From positions 496,001 to 560,000 of the forward strand of contig NZ_JAPFQA010000002.1 in NCBI RefSeq assembly GCF_027563465.1: a stretch of 64,000 nucleotides of DNA. Reading direction: 5' to 3'. The notes under the pieces are model-generated. The model was not told where the DNA came from, did no database searches, and saw only the letters and a list, made by a program, of their open reading frames with translations. The stretch's first letter is position 1, and each line of letters begins with the position of its first letter. Positions 55,268 to 63,343 of the stretch are shown here, one piece after another. The position numbers and the translations under genes are program-made. This DNA comes from Mesorhizobium qingshengii (GTDB lineage: Bacteria > Pseudomonadota > Alphaproteobacteria > Rhizobiales > Rhizobiaceae).

Positions 55268-55453
55268 TCAGTTGCGCCCGCGGTTCGCCCACACCAGCCC
55301 AGCCAGGCCGATCAGCATGGTGACGAGGCCGACATAGAGCCATTGCGACTGGCCGGTCATGAAGCTGCCGCCAACAACGCCGATGCCTTGCAGCGACCAC
55401 AGCGCGCCGATGGCAAGAACGATCAAAGCCAGAAGATTTTTGGTCAGTCTCAC
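55268..55453 (-). CDS. Small two-helix membrane protein (61 residues)
   Basis: A 61-residue protein with two hydrophobic helices (LLALIVLAIGALWSLQGIGVV and WLYVGLVTMLIGLAGLVW) and a basic C-terminus. GTG 55453 has GGAAGGGATATCGGACA upstream, an acceptable site at long spacing. Such short inner-membrane proteins are common and uncharacterised. It is separate from its neighbours by gaps on both sides. Confidence 0.6.
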   Translation of the reverse strand: MRLTKNLLALIVLAIGALWSLQGIGVVGGSFMTGQSQWLYVGLVTMLIGLAGLVWANRGRN

Positions 55454-55758
55454 TGTCCGATATCCCTTCCCAAGTCGATCCGTTGCGGTGTCATTTCGGC
55501 GATGAATGAGCCAAAGGAAGCGGCTCGCCCATGCCGACTTCTACTTGGATATCAACGTTCAATCTTGTCAAACAAATCTCGGATATCGGCACGAAGATCA
55601 TGATGAATTGATCATCGGGCACCGGAATATCCCTGACAGACTGTTACCCGTTGACTCCAAACGTGTGCCTTCGCCACGGAACCGCCAGATGCTTGCCGCA
55701 TTTCCCGCCTTATTCACTACCTAACGGCTGGGGTCTGTCAAAAACGGAGTCCCCAAAT
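55454..55758. other. Gene-free interval
   Basis: No supported gene. The stretch is moderately AT-rich compared with the rest of the window and must contain the promoter of the RlpA-like gene. A possible 72-codon + frame (55506) has no ribosome-binding site. Confidence 0.4.
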
Positions 55759-56127
55759 ATGAAGAACACAAAACAGACCGCGCTTGTCGCGGTAACGATT
55801 GCTGCTGGCCTGATGGTCGGCGCCTCCGCCACTTCGGCAGCCGCCGCCGCCGGCCAGTGCGGCCGCGCCTCCTGGTACGCCCTGCATTCCAGAACCGCTT
55901 CGGGCGAACGGATGAACCCTTCCGCGCTGACCGCCGCCCACCGCACTTTGCCATTCGGCACCAAGCTTCGGGTGACCAACCAGAACAACGGCCGCAGCGT
56001 CATCGTGCGCATCAACGATCGCGGCCCGTTCATCAAGGGGCGCGTGCTCGACCTGTCGAAGGGTGCCGCCGGTCAGCTCGGCTTCATCGGCTCCGGCCAC
56101 ACCGCCGTCTGCATGGCGCGCGTCTGA
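55759..56127 (+). CDS. RlpA-like double-psi beta-barrel protein
   Basis: A 122-residue exported protein with a signal peptide (cleavage near SAAAAA) and an RlpA-like DPBB domain: [50 protein letters not shown]. RlpA proteins bind or cleave denuded peptidoglycan at the septum. It lacks the SPOR domain and lipobox of full RlpA, so it is a short periplasmic form. GGAG is 9 bases before ATG 55759. Confidence 0.82.
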   Translation: MKNTKQTALVAVTIAAGLMVGASATSAAAAAGQCGRASWYALHSRTASGERMNPSALTAAHRTLPFGTKLRVTNQNNGRSVIVRINDRGPFIKGRVLDLSKGAAGQLGFIGSGHTAVCMARV

Positions 56128-56358
56128 TGTCCCATGTGTCCGGCGCGAAGGTCGGACACATTTCTTACACACTTCGCAACGCACATTGAGCCGGCTGCGC
56201 CGTTCGAGGCGGTTTTTCAACGCTTTGGACGAAAGAACCATTGGTCACGCGACGTGACGTATTGCATCGCAACAATTAGTTGTTAACCTCGCAGCGAGAT
56301 ATCTAAGGCTCGGCGCTGCTCGTCGTCCCTTCGGTCGGCGGCAGCAGCGGGGTTCTCG

Positions 56359-57636
56359 ATGTTCTACCAGCTCTATGAAATGAACCACGCCGCCATGCAG
56401 CCCGCGCGCCTCTACGCCGACGCGGTGCGGATGTTCTACGCCAATCCGCTCAATCCGTTTTCCCATACGCCCTGGGGCCGTTCGATCGCGGCCACCGCCG
56501 AATTGTTCGAGCGTACGACGCGCCGCTACGGCAAGCCGACGTTCGGCCTCGACAAGACGGTGGTCGACTGGAAGAGCGTCGAGGTCACCGAAAAGACCGT
56601 CTGGTCGCGGCCGTTCTGCAATCTCGTCCGCTTCGAACGCGCAGTGCCCGCCGGGCGCCGGCCGGATCCGAAGCTTTTGATCGTGGCGCCGATGTCCGGC
56701 CACTACGCGACGCTGCTGCGCGGCACGGCCGAGGCGATGCTGCCCCATGCCGACGTGCATATCACCGACTGGGTCGATGCCCGCATGGTGCCGCTGGCCG
56801 ACGGCAGTTTCGATCTCGACGACTATATCGACTACATCATCGACATGCTGCACACGCTCGGGCCCGACACGCATGTGATGGCTGTGTGCCAGCCTTCCGT
56901 GCCGGTGCTTGCCGCCGTCGCGCTGATGGAAACGCGCGGCGACCCCTTCGTTCCCTCGACGATGACCTTGATGGGCGGACCGATCGACACCCGCCGCAAC
57001 CCGACCGCGGTGAACCTTTTGGCCGAGGAAAAGGGCATCGACTGGTTCCGCGACAACGTCATCATGAACGCGCCCTGGCCGGTGCCTGGTTTCGGCCGCG
57101 AGGTCTATCCGGGCTTCCTGCAGCTTTCCGGCTTCATGAGCATGAACCTCGACCGCCACATCATCGCCCACAAGGACTTCTTCATGCACCTGGTGAAGCA
57201 TGATGGCGACAATGCCGAGAAGCACCGTGATTTCTACGACGAATACCTGGCGGTGATGGATCTGACGGCGGAGTTCTACCTGCAGACCGTCGACACCGTC
57301 TTCGTGCGCCATGCCTTGCCGAAGGGCGAGATGACGCATCGCGGCACCAGGATCGACCCGTCTGACATCCGCAATGTCGCCCTGTTCACGGTCGAGGGCG
57401 AGAACGACGACATTTCCGGCATTGGCCAGACCAGGGCGGCGCATGATTTGTGCCCCAACATCCCCGCCGACAGGCACGCCCACTACATGCAGCCGGCGGT
57501 CGGCCACTACGGCGTGTTCAACGGCTCGCGCTTCCGCTCCGAAATCGTGCCGCGCATCGTCGACTTCATCACCAGCTATGGCCGACAGAACCGCGTTGCG
57601 GTGAAACCGAAGCTGGTCCGCACCGCCAAAAAATAA
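56359..57636 (+). CDS. phaZ: Intracellular polyhydroxyalkanoate depolymerase
   Basis: A 425-residue PhaZ. The lipase-like box is AVCQPS with nucleophile Cys177, as in intracellular PHB depolymerases. LIVAPMSGHYATLLRGT is the oxyanion region and VGHYGVFNGSRFR near the C-terminus holds the His. It mobilises stored polyhydroxybutyrate granules in the cytoplasm. No signal peptide. It stands alone, with no other pha genes nearby. ATG 56359 has GGGGTTCTCG-type weak leader. Confidence 0.9.
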   Translation: MFYQLYEMNHAAMQPARLYADAVRMFYANPLNPFSHTPWGRSIAATAELFERTTRRYGKPTFGLDKTVVDWKSVEVTEKTVWSRPFCNLVRFERAVPAGRRPDPKLLIVAPMSGHYATLLRGTAEAMLPHADVHITDWVDARMVPLADGSFDLDDYIDYIIDMLHTLGPDTHVMAVCQPSVPVLAAVALMETRGDPFVPSTMTLMGGPIDTRRNPTAVNLLAEEKGIDWFRDNVIMNAPWPVPGFGREVYPGFLQLSGFMSMNLDRHIIAHKDFFMHLVKHDGDNAEKHRDFYDEYLAVMDLTAEFYLQTVDTVFVRHALPKGEMTHRGTRIDPSDIRNVALFTVEGENDDISGIGQTRAAHDLCPNIPADRHAHYMQPAVGHYGVFNGSRFRSEIVPRIVDFITSYGRQNRVAVKPKLVRTAKK

Positions 57637-57926
57637 TTCCCAAGGGCCTGAGCCAAGGGTGCGCGGCGGTTCGGGACAATGGCTGCATAACACAAAAGGC
57701 TTAAAACGCGGCGACTGACGCGGTTCCAGCGCGATGCGTTTTAAGTACGACGGCGATAGTCCGGGCCAATTGGCCGCCAGAATGAGGGGGGCGGCCGATT
57801 CTGTTGCACAATAGACGCTGTCCTGCCCCTCGGGTAACCATGCCGGCAATCCGCCCGTCGTCGTAATTGACACGGACTGTCAATCGCCCTTAACCTTTCG
57901 TTAATAACAAAGGGCGAGCGGGGACA
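57637..57926. promoter_or_regulatory. Repeat and CtrA-like site upstream of the BTLCP gene
   Basis: CTTAAAACGC (57700-57709) and GCGTTTTAAG (57736-57745) form a perfect 10-bp inverted repeat of a dispersed family. Close to the start is TTAA-N7-TTAA (57890-57904), which resembles the alphaproteobacterial CtrA box TTAA-N7-TTAA(C). Confidence 0.5.
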
Positions 57927-58544
57927 ATGACTTCCTCACCAATGGCACGAAGGCTGCGCTTGTGCGTGTTAGCCGGGCTGGCAGCAACGGGAGGCTGGGT
58001 GGCACCGGCTTTGGCGGCTGGAGCAATGGCGACCGGGGGGCTGACCTCGCAGCCGATTGGCCACTATGATTTCTGCAAGCTCAATCCGGGCGAATGCTCG
58101 ATCCGCCCGACCAACCTCGCGCCCACCCCGATGACCGACGGGCTGATGCGCAAGCTGATCAGCGTCACCGCCAAGGTCAACGCCGCCGTCAAGCCGATGA
58201 GCGACATGGAAATCTACGGCAAGGACGAGGTCTGGGCCTATCCCGACAAGGGCTTGGGCGACTGCGAAGACTACGTGCTGGAAAAGCGGCGCGAGCTTTC
58301 GCGCATGAGCATCTCGCTTGCCGATCTGCTGATCACCGTGGTGCGCAAGCCCGACGGCGAGGGCCACGCGGTGCTGACGGTGCGCACCGACAAGGGCGAC
58401 TACGTGCTCGACAATCTGACCGACAAGGTCAAGCCGTGGGACCAGACCGGTTATCGCTTCCTCAAGCGGCAGGCGATCGACAACACCGGCCGCTGGGTCT
58501 CGATCCGGGGCGGCCAGCAGGTGCTGGTCGGCGCCGTCCAGTAG
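57927..58544 (+). CDS. BTLCP transglutaminase-like cysteine peptidase
   Basis: A 205-residue exported protein of the bacterial transglutaminase-like cysteine peptidase family, with a catalytic triad of Cys113 (GDCEDYV), His147 (GHAVLTV) and Asp162 (YVLDNL). The signal peptide ends near LAAGA. Relatives include LapG, which cleaves surface adhesins under c-di-GMP control, but no lapD is adjacent. A CtrA-like site upstream suggests cell-cycle-linked expression. Confidence 0.87.
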   Translation: MTSSPMARRLRLCVLAGLAATGGWVAPALAAGAMATGGLTSQPIGHYDFCKLNPGECSIRPTNLAPTPMTDGLMRKLISVTAKVNAAVKPMSDMEIYGKDEVWAYPDKGLGDCEDYVLEKRRELSRMSISLADLLITVVRKPDGEGHAVLTVRTDKGDYVLDNLTDKVKPWDQTGYRFLKRQAIDNTGRWVSIRGGQQVLVGAVQ

Positions 58545-58722
58545 CGGACTGGACGCTCCGCCCGAGAACGCAATGACGATCTCCTGATCCAAGGCGGTGG
58601 CAGCTGTCTCAGCCGCGCATCGCGCCATCTTCCGATAAATTTCGCGCCTCTCCATGAACCATTTCCGTTCGCCCGGCGACACACAGCCGTGGACGACAGA
58701 AACCCAACCATGGAGACTTCAG

Positions 58723-58977
58723 ATGACTGCTTTTCTGCGAAATGCCCTTCTCGCCGCCGCTGCGGTGTCGGCCCTGACCGGATCCGCTCTGGCTGACCAG
58801 ACTGTCACGAGCTGCGCCAAGACCACGCTCAATGATCTGTGGAGCGGCCGCTGCTGCAGCGCAGCCGGCGCATCGGATTGCCTGGGCGGTGGTAACGGTG
58901 GACGCGACCATCACGACAATGGCGGCCCGAGCACCAATGGCGGCGGAAACAATGGCGGCGCGGCCGGCAAGCCCTGA
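58723..58977 (+). CDS. Small secreted Gly/Asn-rich protein
   Basis: An 84-residue protein with a signal peptide (LLAAAAVSALTGSALA), a Cys-containing middle (SCAKTTLNDLWSGRCCSAAG, C x4 in total) and a Gly/Asn/His-rich tail (GGGNGGRDHHDNGGPSTNGG). ATG 58723 has GGAG seven bases upstream. The function is unknown; disulfide-linked small secreted proteins of this kind occur in rhizobia. It is independent of the cell-envelope block to the right. Confidence 0.6.
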   Translation: MTAFLRNALLAAAAVSALTGSALADQTVTSCAKTTLNDLWSGRCCSAAGASDCLGGGNGGRDHHDNGGPSTNGGGNNGGAAGKP

Positions 58978-59067
58978 TCCGTCACGACTGAGCGCCGGCG
59001 GCTCTTCGGGTGAAGGGAGCGCCGGCGCCAGCACGACAACCCGCGCCGTCTGGCGCAAATCGCCGGG

Positions 59068-59436
59068 TTACGGCCGCCGGCCCAGTGCCGCGCGGATCGA
59101 CGCGGTGATGCGGCGAAGCTCGGCCTCGTCGAGTTTTTCGATGTTCTCGGCCAGGAGGTTGGCAAGCTCGGTGGCGGCGGGATTGAGACCCGACGTGTCG
59201 AGCTTCACGCGCGGGTGCGAGGCCTCGGCCAGCCGCGCCAGTTCCTCGGCGTCATCCCAGATGATGTTGAAATAGCCGATGATCTTCTGGATCAGCGTCC
59301 AGGTCGGCGCACCGCGCCGGCCATGTTCCAGCGCCGACAGATAGGCGGCGCTGACGCCGATCGCCGCCGCCATGTCCTTCTGGCTGACACCGCGTTCGCT
59401 GCGCAGCGCGCGCAGCTTCTCGCCGAAGGGGGTCAT
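59068..59436 (-). CDS. XRE-family helix-turn-helix protein
   Basis: A 122-residue protein with an HTH_3 domain (FGEKLRALRSERGVSQKDMA, IGVSAAYLSALEHGRRGAPT). The C-terminal ~50 residues are helical. Its ATG overlaps the Smr-domain stop (ATGA), so it is translated with the Smr gene. It is a conserved companion of the mltA-smr block in this order and may regulate it. No nearby operator was obvious. Confidence 0.87.
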   Translation of the reverse strand: MTPFGEKLRALRSERGVSQKDMAAAIGVSAAYLSALEHGRRGAPTWTLIQKIIGYFNIIWDDAEELARLAEASHPRVKLDTSGLNPAATELANLLAENIEKLDEAELRRITASIRAALGRRP

Positions 59437-59963
59437 GACCGCACCCGCCGCAAGCGGACATAGAGCGCGCCCGAGCCGCCATGGTTGCGCGCGGCATGGT
59501 CGTGGCTGGAGACCAGCGGCCGGAAGGCCGGCGTCGACAGCCAGGCCGGGACCGCGCGGCGCAGCACCCCGTCGCCGCCCGAGGACGAGCCCTTGCCGGT
59601 GATGACCAGCACATAGCGGATGCCGCCGGCATGCGCACGGCGCAGGAACGAAAACAGCAGCGAATAGGCTTCGTCCTGGGTCAGGCCGTGCAGATCGACG
59701 CGGCCCTCGATCGGCAGCCGGCCTTTCGACAGTTTGTCCAGCGTCGGTTCGTCGAGCGCGTGCGCGATATGCTGTGCCTTCGGCTTCGCCGCGCCGGCCG
59801 GAGCGCCGGCGAGCGGCGCTGGTTGCGGCGGCGTCGGCCTGGTCTCGGCGCCGATGTCGGGAATGTCGACGGCTGTCCTGCCCTTCAGCGGCTTGGCCGT
59901 GCGCGCCACAAGGTTCCACAGAACCCGGTCATCCTCGCTCAGCCTCTCGGTTCGGCGGGTCAT
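59433..59963 (-). CDS. Smr-domain protein
   Basis: A 176-residue protein with a C-terminal Smr domain: RVDLHGLTQDEAYSLLFSFL, YVLVITGKGSSSGGDGVLRR, HGGSGALYVRLRR. Smr domains nick or cleave nucleic acids (mRNA quality control or DNA). A Pro/Ala-rich linker is N-terminal. It overlaps both neighbours by four bases (mltA stop and XRE start), so all three are coupled. Confidence 0.9.
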   Translation of the reverse strand: MTRRTERLSEDDRVLWNLVARTAKPLKGRTAVDIPDIGAETRPTPPQPAPLAGAPAGAAKPKAQHIAHALDEPTLDKLSKGRLPIEGRVDLHGLTQDEAYSLLFSFLRRAHAGGIRYVLVITGKGSSSGGDGVLRRAVPAWLSTPAFRPLVSSHDHAARNHGGSGALYVRLRRVRS

Positions 59964-61066
59964 CGATTCGAACCCGAAGCGAGCGCGCGCGGCACCAGCG
60001 CGTGAAAGTCCGCCGCATTGCGCACCACGCCGGCGATCTCGCCGGCCGCGTCACCCGAACCGGCGAACAGGTCGCCACGCGCCGGCCCGGTGATGGCCGA
60101 GCCGGTGTCCTGCGCGATCATCAGGCGCCGGAACGGTTTTCCGTCGAAAGCGGTCAGCGACGGAGCGTCGATATGGAACGGCGTACCGAATGTATGCAGC
60201 AGGCGGTCGACGGCGATGGAGCGGCCCGGCGTCAGCGGCACCTTGGCGGCGGCGATCGGACCAAGGGTCGCGTCGTCGACATCAGCCTCGCGGAAGAAGA
60301 TATAGGAGCGGTTGCGCCAGAGGATTTCATCGACGCGGCCGGGATGCGCCTTGAACCAGGCGCGGATCGACTGCATCGTCACCTTTTCGAGCGGGATCTC
60401 GCCAATCTCGCTCAGGATCTTGCCGGGGCCGGTGAAGCGCTGGCCGGATTTGGCCGCGTAGGTGACGCGGCGAAGCCGGCCATCGGTCATGTTGAGCCGC
60501 GCCGCCCCTTGCACGTGAATGAAGAAGGCATCGACCTTGTCGGCCAGCCAGGCGATCTCCAGCCCCTTGCCCGCAAGCGCGCCGCACTCGATCTCGCCAC
60601 GGTCGGGATATTCGACCGGCCCGTCCGGCGTCTGGCGCGCGAAGGCGAGATAGGGGTCCATTCCGTGCGGCCGGTTGGCGTCGTCGATATCGACGAGATC
60701 GGCCGGACGCGACAGCAGCGGCACGCAAAAGTGCCGGGTTTGCACCGGCGACGCCTCGATTTCGGGCTCATAGAAGCCGGTGACGAGGCCGGCGCCGCCG
60801 TTCTCGGCGCGGACATGCACGGGTGAGAAGTGGCGCTCGAAGAAGGCACGGGCCAGCGACCGATTCGCCGGCGAAACAGTGCGGGCCTCGGTGTAGGCGT
60901 CGGCGAAGGCGTTGAAATCGACACCGAGCGAACCGGTGCGATAGGGTTTGGTCAGGACATGAAAGGCGGAGCGGCGGAAGGCCGCGAAGGCCGCCAGATG
61001 GTCGTCATCGCCCCAGCCGGGGAGATCCTCAAACGATTTTCCGACAAGGAGAGGCGATAGCGACAC
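59960..61066 (-). CDS. mltA: MltA-type lytic transglycosylase
   Basis: A 368-residue MltA with the MltA and 3D domains. GGAGLVTGFYEPEIEAS is the substrate-groove region and MIAQDTGSAITGPARGDLF holds the catalytic Asp. It cleaves the glycan MurNAc-GlcNAc bond with anhydro-MurNAc formation. No signal peptide or lipobox is visible at the annotated start, so a different start or unusual export should be considered. It is between tim44-like and smr genes. Confidence 0.88.
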   Translation of the reverse strand: MSLSPLLVGKSFEDLPGWGDDDHLAAFAAFRRSAFHVLTKPYRTGSLGVDFNAFADAYTEARTVSPANRSLARAFFERHFSPVHVRAENGGAGLVTGFYEPEIEASPVQTRHFCVPLLSRPADLVDIDDANRPHGMDPYLAFARQTPDGPVEYPDRGEIECGALAGKGLEIAWLADKVDAFFIHVQGAARLNMTDGRLRRVTYAAKSGQRFTGPGKILSEIGEIPLEKVTMQSIRAWFKAHPGRVDEILWRNRSYIFFREADVDDATLGPIAAAKVPLTPGRSIAVDRLLHTFGTPFHIDAPSLTAFDGKPFRRLMIAQDTGSAITGPARGDLFAGSGDAAGEIAGVVRNAADFHALVPRALASGSNR

Positions 61067-61083
61067 CGGAGCCCGCCTTCGAC

Positions 61084-61190
61084 TAAAGCGCGTCGTGCTT
61101 GAAGAGTGTCATGCGACGCGCTTCGGGTCCTGGGTTTGATGCCTGTCTTTGTCCCAAAAACGCTTCGCACTTTCGGGCGACATGCATCGG
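61084..61190. repeat. Palindromic repeat between mltA and the Tim44-like gene
   Basis: AAGCGCGTCG (61086-61095) and CGACGCGCTT (61114-61123) are perfect inverted arms, followed by a GTCCCAAAAACGCTTCGCAC stretch. It belongs to the dispersed palindrome families of this genome. Confidence 0.6.
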
Positions 61191-61193
61191 GGC

Positions 61194-61901
61194 TCAGTCT
61201 TCTTCCTCGGTGGCGACCAGCTTCCAGTTCGGATCGCGCGAGCGCGTGTCGCGGGCGAAGGTCCAGACATCCTTGACCTCGGCGACGGTTTCGGGGTCGC
61301 CATCGATGACGGCGCCGGCCTTGTCGCGGGTCGCCGAGATCAGCTCGCTGATGATGCGCAGCGTGACATGCGCCTCGCCACCCTTCATCTCGGCCGAGAC
61401 GATGTCGGCCTTGTCGATGCCGACGAAGGAGGACTGGATCTTTTCCGACTTGGCCTCGCGTTCGCCAATGGCGGCGACAAAGCCGTCATAGACCTCGCGC
61501 GACAACAGGTTCTTCAACGTCTTGCGATCGCCGTCGGCATAGGCCATGACGATCATCTCATAGGCCATCTTGGCGCCGTCGACGAAGCCCTTGGGATCGA
61601 AGGAGGGGTCGTTGTCCTTGATCGTGCGCAGGCCCTTGTTGAGATCGCTGTCGGGCTTGGCGAAGGCGTCGATCGCCGCATAGGTGTCGGCCGCCGGCTC
61701 GCCGGGCAACCGCTTGCGCGGCAGCGAAACGACATTTTCGGATTTCTGTGCGGCATCCTTGTCGCCGCCGCGGGCCGCGGTATAGGGGTCAAAGGGCGGC
61801 CGTTCACTGCCGGTACGACGGCCCAGCACATTGCGCAGCTGGAAAAAGATGACCACCGCCGCAATCAGGAAGAAAATCGTGCCGAAGTCGAAGAATCCCA
61901 T
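61194..61901 (-). CDS. Tim44-like domain protein
   Basis: A 235-residue protein with an N-terminal membrane helix (FGTIFFLIAAVVIFFQLRNV) and a C-terminal Tim44 domain (DPSFDPKGFVDGAKMAYEMI, LLSREVYDGFVAAI). Bacterial Tim44-like proteins (TimA) sit in the inner membrane and are common in alphaproteobacteria near secB and mltA; the bacterial function is unclear. ATG 61901 was chosen; a TTG at 61913 is less likely. It is divergent from fxsA. Confidence 0.85.
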   Translation of the reverse strand: MGFFDFGTIFFLIAAVVIFFQLRNVLGRRTGSERPPFDPYTAARGGDKDAAQKSENVVSLPRKRLPGEPAADTYAAIDAFAKPDSDLNKGLRTIKDNDPSFDPKGFVDGAKMAYEMIVMAYADGDRKTLKNLLSREVYDGFVAAIGEREAKSEKIQSSFVGIDKADIVSAEMKGGEAHVTLRIISELISATRDKAGAVIDGDPETVAEVKDVWTFARDTRSRDPNWKLVATEEED

Positions 61902-62115
61902 ATCTTCCGCCAATCAATCCCTGCCTTTTGGCCGGACCGTCCGGCCAAGGCGCCGCGGTCGCATAGCGTTCAACATTCAAAGCATATAGAACGCAAGGCG
62001 CAATCATTCAAATCAAAGGCAGGCATACCTATCTAACAGGCTCAGTGCCAGCGGCGATTGCTCGCCGGCCGCCAAAACATCGAAACGGCCAGACGATCGG
62101 AAGGGTTGGCAAGAC

Positions 62116-62616
62116 TTGCGTATTTCATTCCTTCCTCTTTTTCTCCTCGCGCTTCCGCTTCTGGAGATCGCCGGCTTCGTGGTTGTCGGTCGCGAGATCG
62201 GCGCGCTGGCGACGGTCGGGCTGGTGCTGGCGTCTAGCATCGCCGGCGCGATGCTGCTCAGGCACCAGGGTTTAAGCGTCATGACGCGGATCCGCGCCGA
62301 GATGGATGCCGGCCGCGATCCAAGCCGCCAGCTTGCGCATGGCGCCATGATCGTGGTCGCGTCGATCCTTTTGATCATCCCCGGTTTCATCACGGATATT
62401 ATCGGCCTGCTGCTGTTCCTGCCGCCGGTGCGCGACCTTGCCTGGCGTACTTTCAAGGGCCGCATCGTCGTGGCCAGCAGTTTCACCACCGGGGGCTTTA
62501 GCGGCCGGCCGCGCGACAGGGTCATCGATCTCGACGACGGCGATTATTCGCGCGAGGACGATTTGAAACGCGGTCCCGACCACAACTCGCCCTGGCGGCG
62601 CCTGAAGGACGATTGA
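62116..62616 (+). CDS. fxsA: FxsA-family membrane protein
   Basis: A 166-residue protein of the FxsA family with three to four hydrophobic stretches (FLPLFLLALPLLEIAGFVVV, LATVGLVLASSIAGAMLL, IVVASILLIIPGFITDIIGL). The GFITDIIGLLLFLPPVR segment is the family hallmark. The start is a TTG at 62116. FxsA suppresses F-exclusion of phage T7 in E. coli; the general role is unknown. A charged tail (REDDLKRGPDHNSPWRRLKD) follows. It is next to secB. Confidence 0.85.
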   Translation: MRISFLPLFLLALPLLEIAGFVVVGREIGALATVGLVLASSIAGAMLLRHQGLSVMTRIRAEMDAGRDPSRQLAHGAMIVVASILLIIPGFITDIIGLLLFLPPVRDLAWRTFKGRIVVASSFTTGGFSGRPRDRVIDLDDGDYSREDDLKRGPDHNSPWRRLKDD

Positions 62617-62741
62617 GGCAGCGGCTTTCTCGGGCCGCCACAAGCAAGGCGGCAAACCTTGTCTTGTCATGCCGGCCATGGTAGCGAACGCCCGATTTCA
62701 ATTCGGTCAGCGAAGCTGCCCAGGCAAAAGGACAACGGCTC

Positions 62742-63242
62742 ATGGCCAGCAAAGATGACGCGCCGGTCGGCGCAGCCAACGGAAACGGCAATGCGGCGCA
62801 GCCGTCGCTCAACGTTCTGGCCCAGTATGTGAAGGATCTTTCCTTCGAAAGCCCCGGCGCGCCGAATTCGCTGCGCGGCCGCGACAAGGCGCCCGGCATC
62901 GCCATCAACGTCAACGTCAATGCCAATCCGCTCTCCGACAAGCAGTTCGACGTCAACCTGACGCTGAACGCCAAGGCTTCCTTCGACCAGGAAGTGCTGT
63001 TCAACGTCGAGCTGGTCTATGGCGGCGTGTTCGCGATCAGCGGCTTTCCGCAGGAACACATGCTGCCGATCCTGTTCATCGAATGCCCGCGCCTGCTGTT
63101 CCCGTTCGCAAGGCAGATCATTGCCGAGGCGACGCGCAATGGCGGCTTCCCGCCGCTGATGCTCGACCCGATCGATTTCGCGCAGATGTTCCAGCAGAAG
63201 CTGGCCGAGGACCAGGCAGCCACCAAGGTCAAGGTGAGCTGA
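62742..63242 (+). CDS. secB: Protein-export chaperone SecB
   Basis: A 166-residue SecB that keeps preproteins unfolded and hands them to SecA. The beta-rich core is present: [46 protein letters not shown] and [20 protein letters not shown]. The N-terminal ~25 residues are a Gly/Asn/Ala-rich extension. It is followed by a terminator and convergent dnaQ, a common order in Hyphomicrobiales. Confidence 0.96.
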   Translation: MASKDDAPVGAANGNGNAAQPSLNVLAQYVKDLSFESPGAPNSLRGRDKAPGIAINVNVNANPLSDKQFDVNLTLNAKASFDQEVLFNVELVYGGVFAISGFPQEHMLPILFIECPRLLFPFARQIIAEATRNGGFPPLMLDPIDFAQMFQQKLAEDQAATKVKVS

Positions 63243-63267
63243 TCCTGCCTTGCAGAATTCACGAAAG

Positions 63268-63293
63268 ACCCGGCCTTGTGCCGGGTTTTTTGT
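63268..63293 (+). terminator. Rho-independent terminator after secB
   Basis: A perfect ACCCGGC/GCCGGGT 7-bp stem with a CTTGT loop, followed by TTTTTTGTTTG. It lies 25 bases after the secB stop, between secB and convergent dnaQ. Confidence 0.85.
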
Positions 63294-63343
63294 TTGAGAT
63301 GCCTGTGGGACAGAGGGGGCGTGAAGGATCGCTGCGGCGGAAA

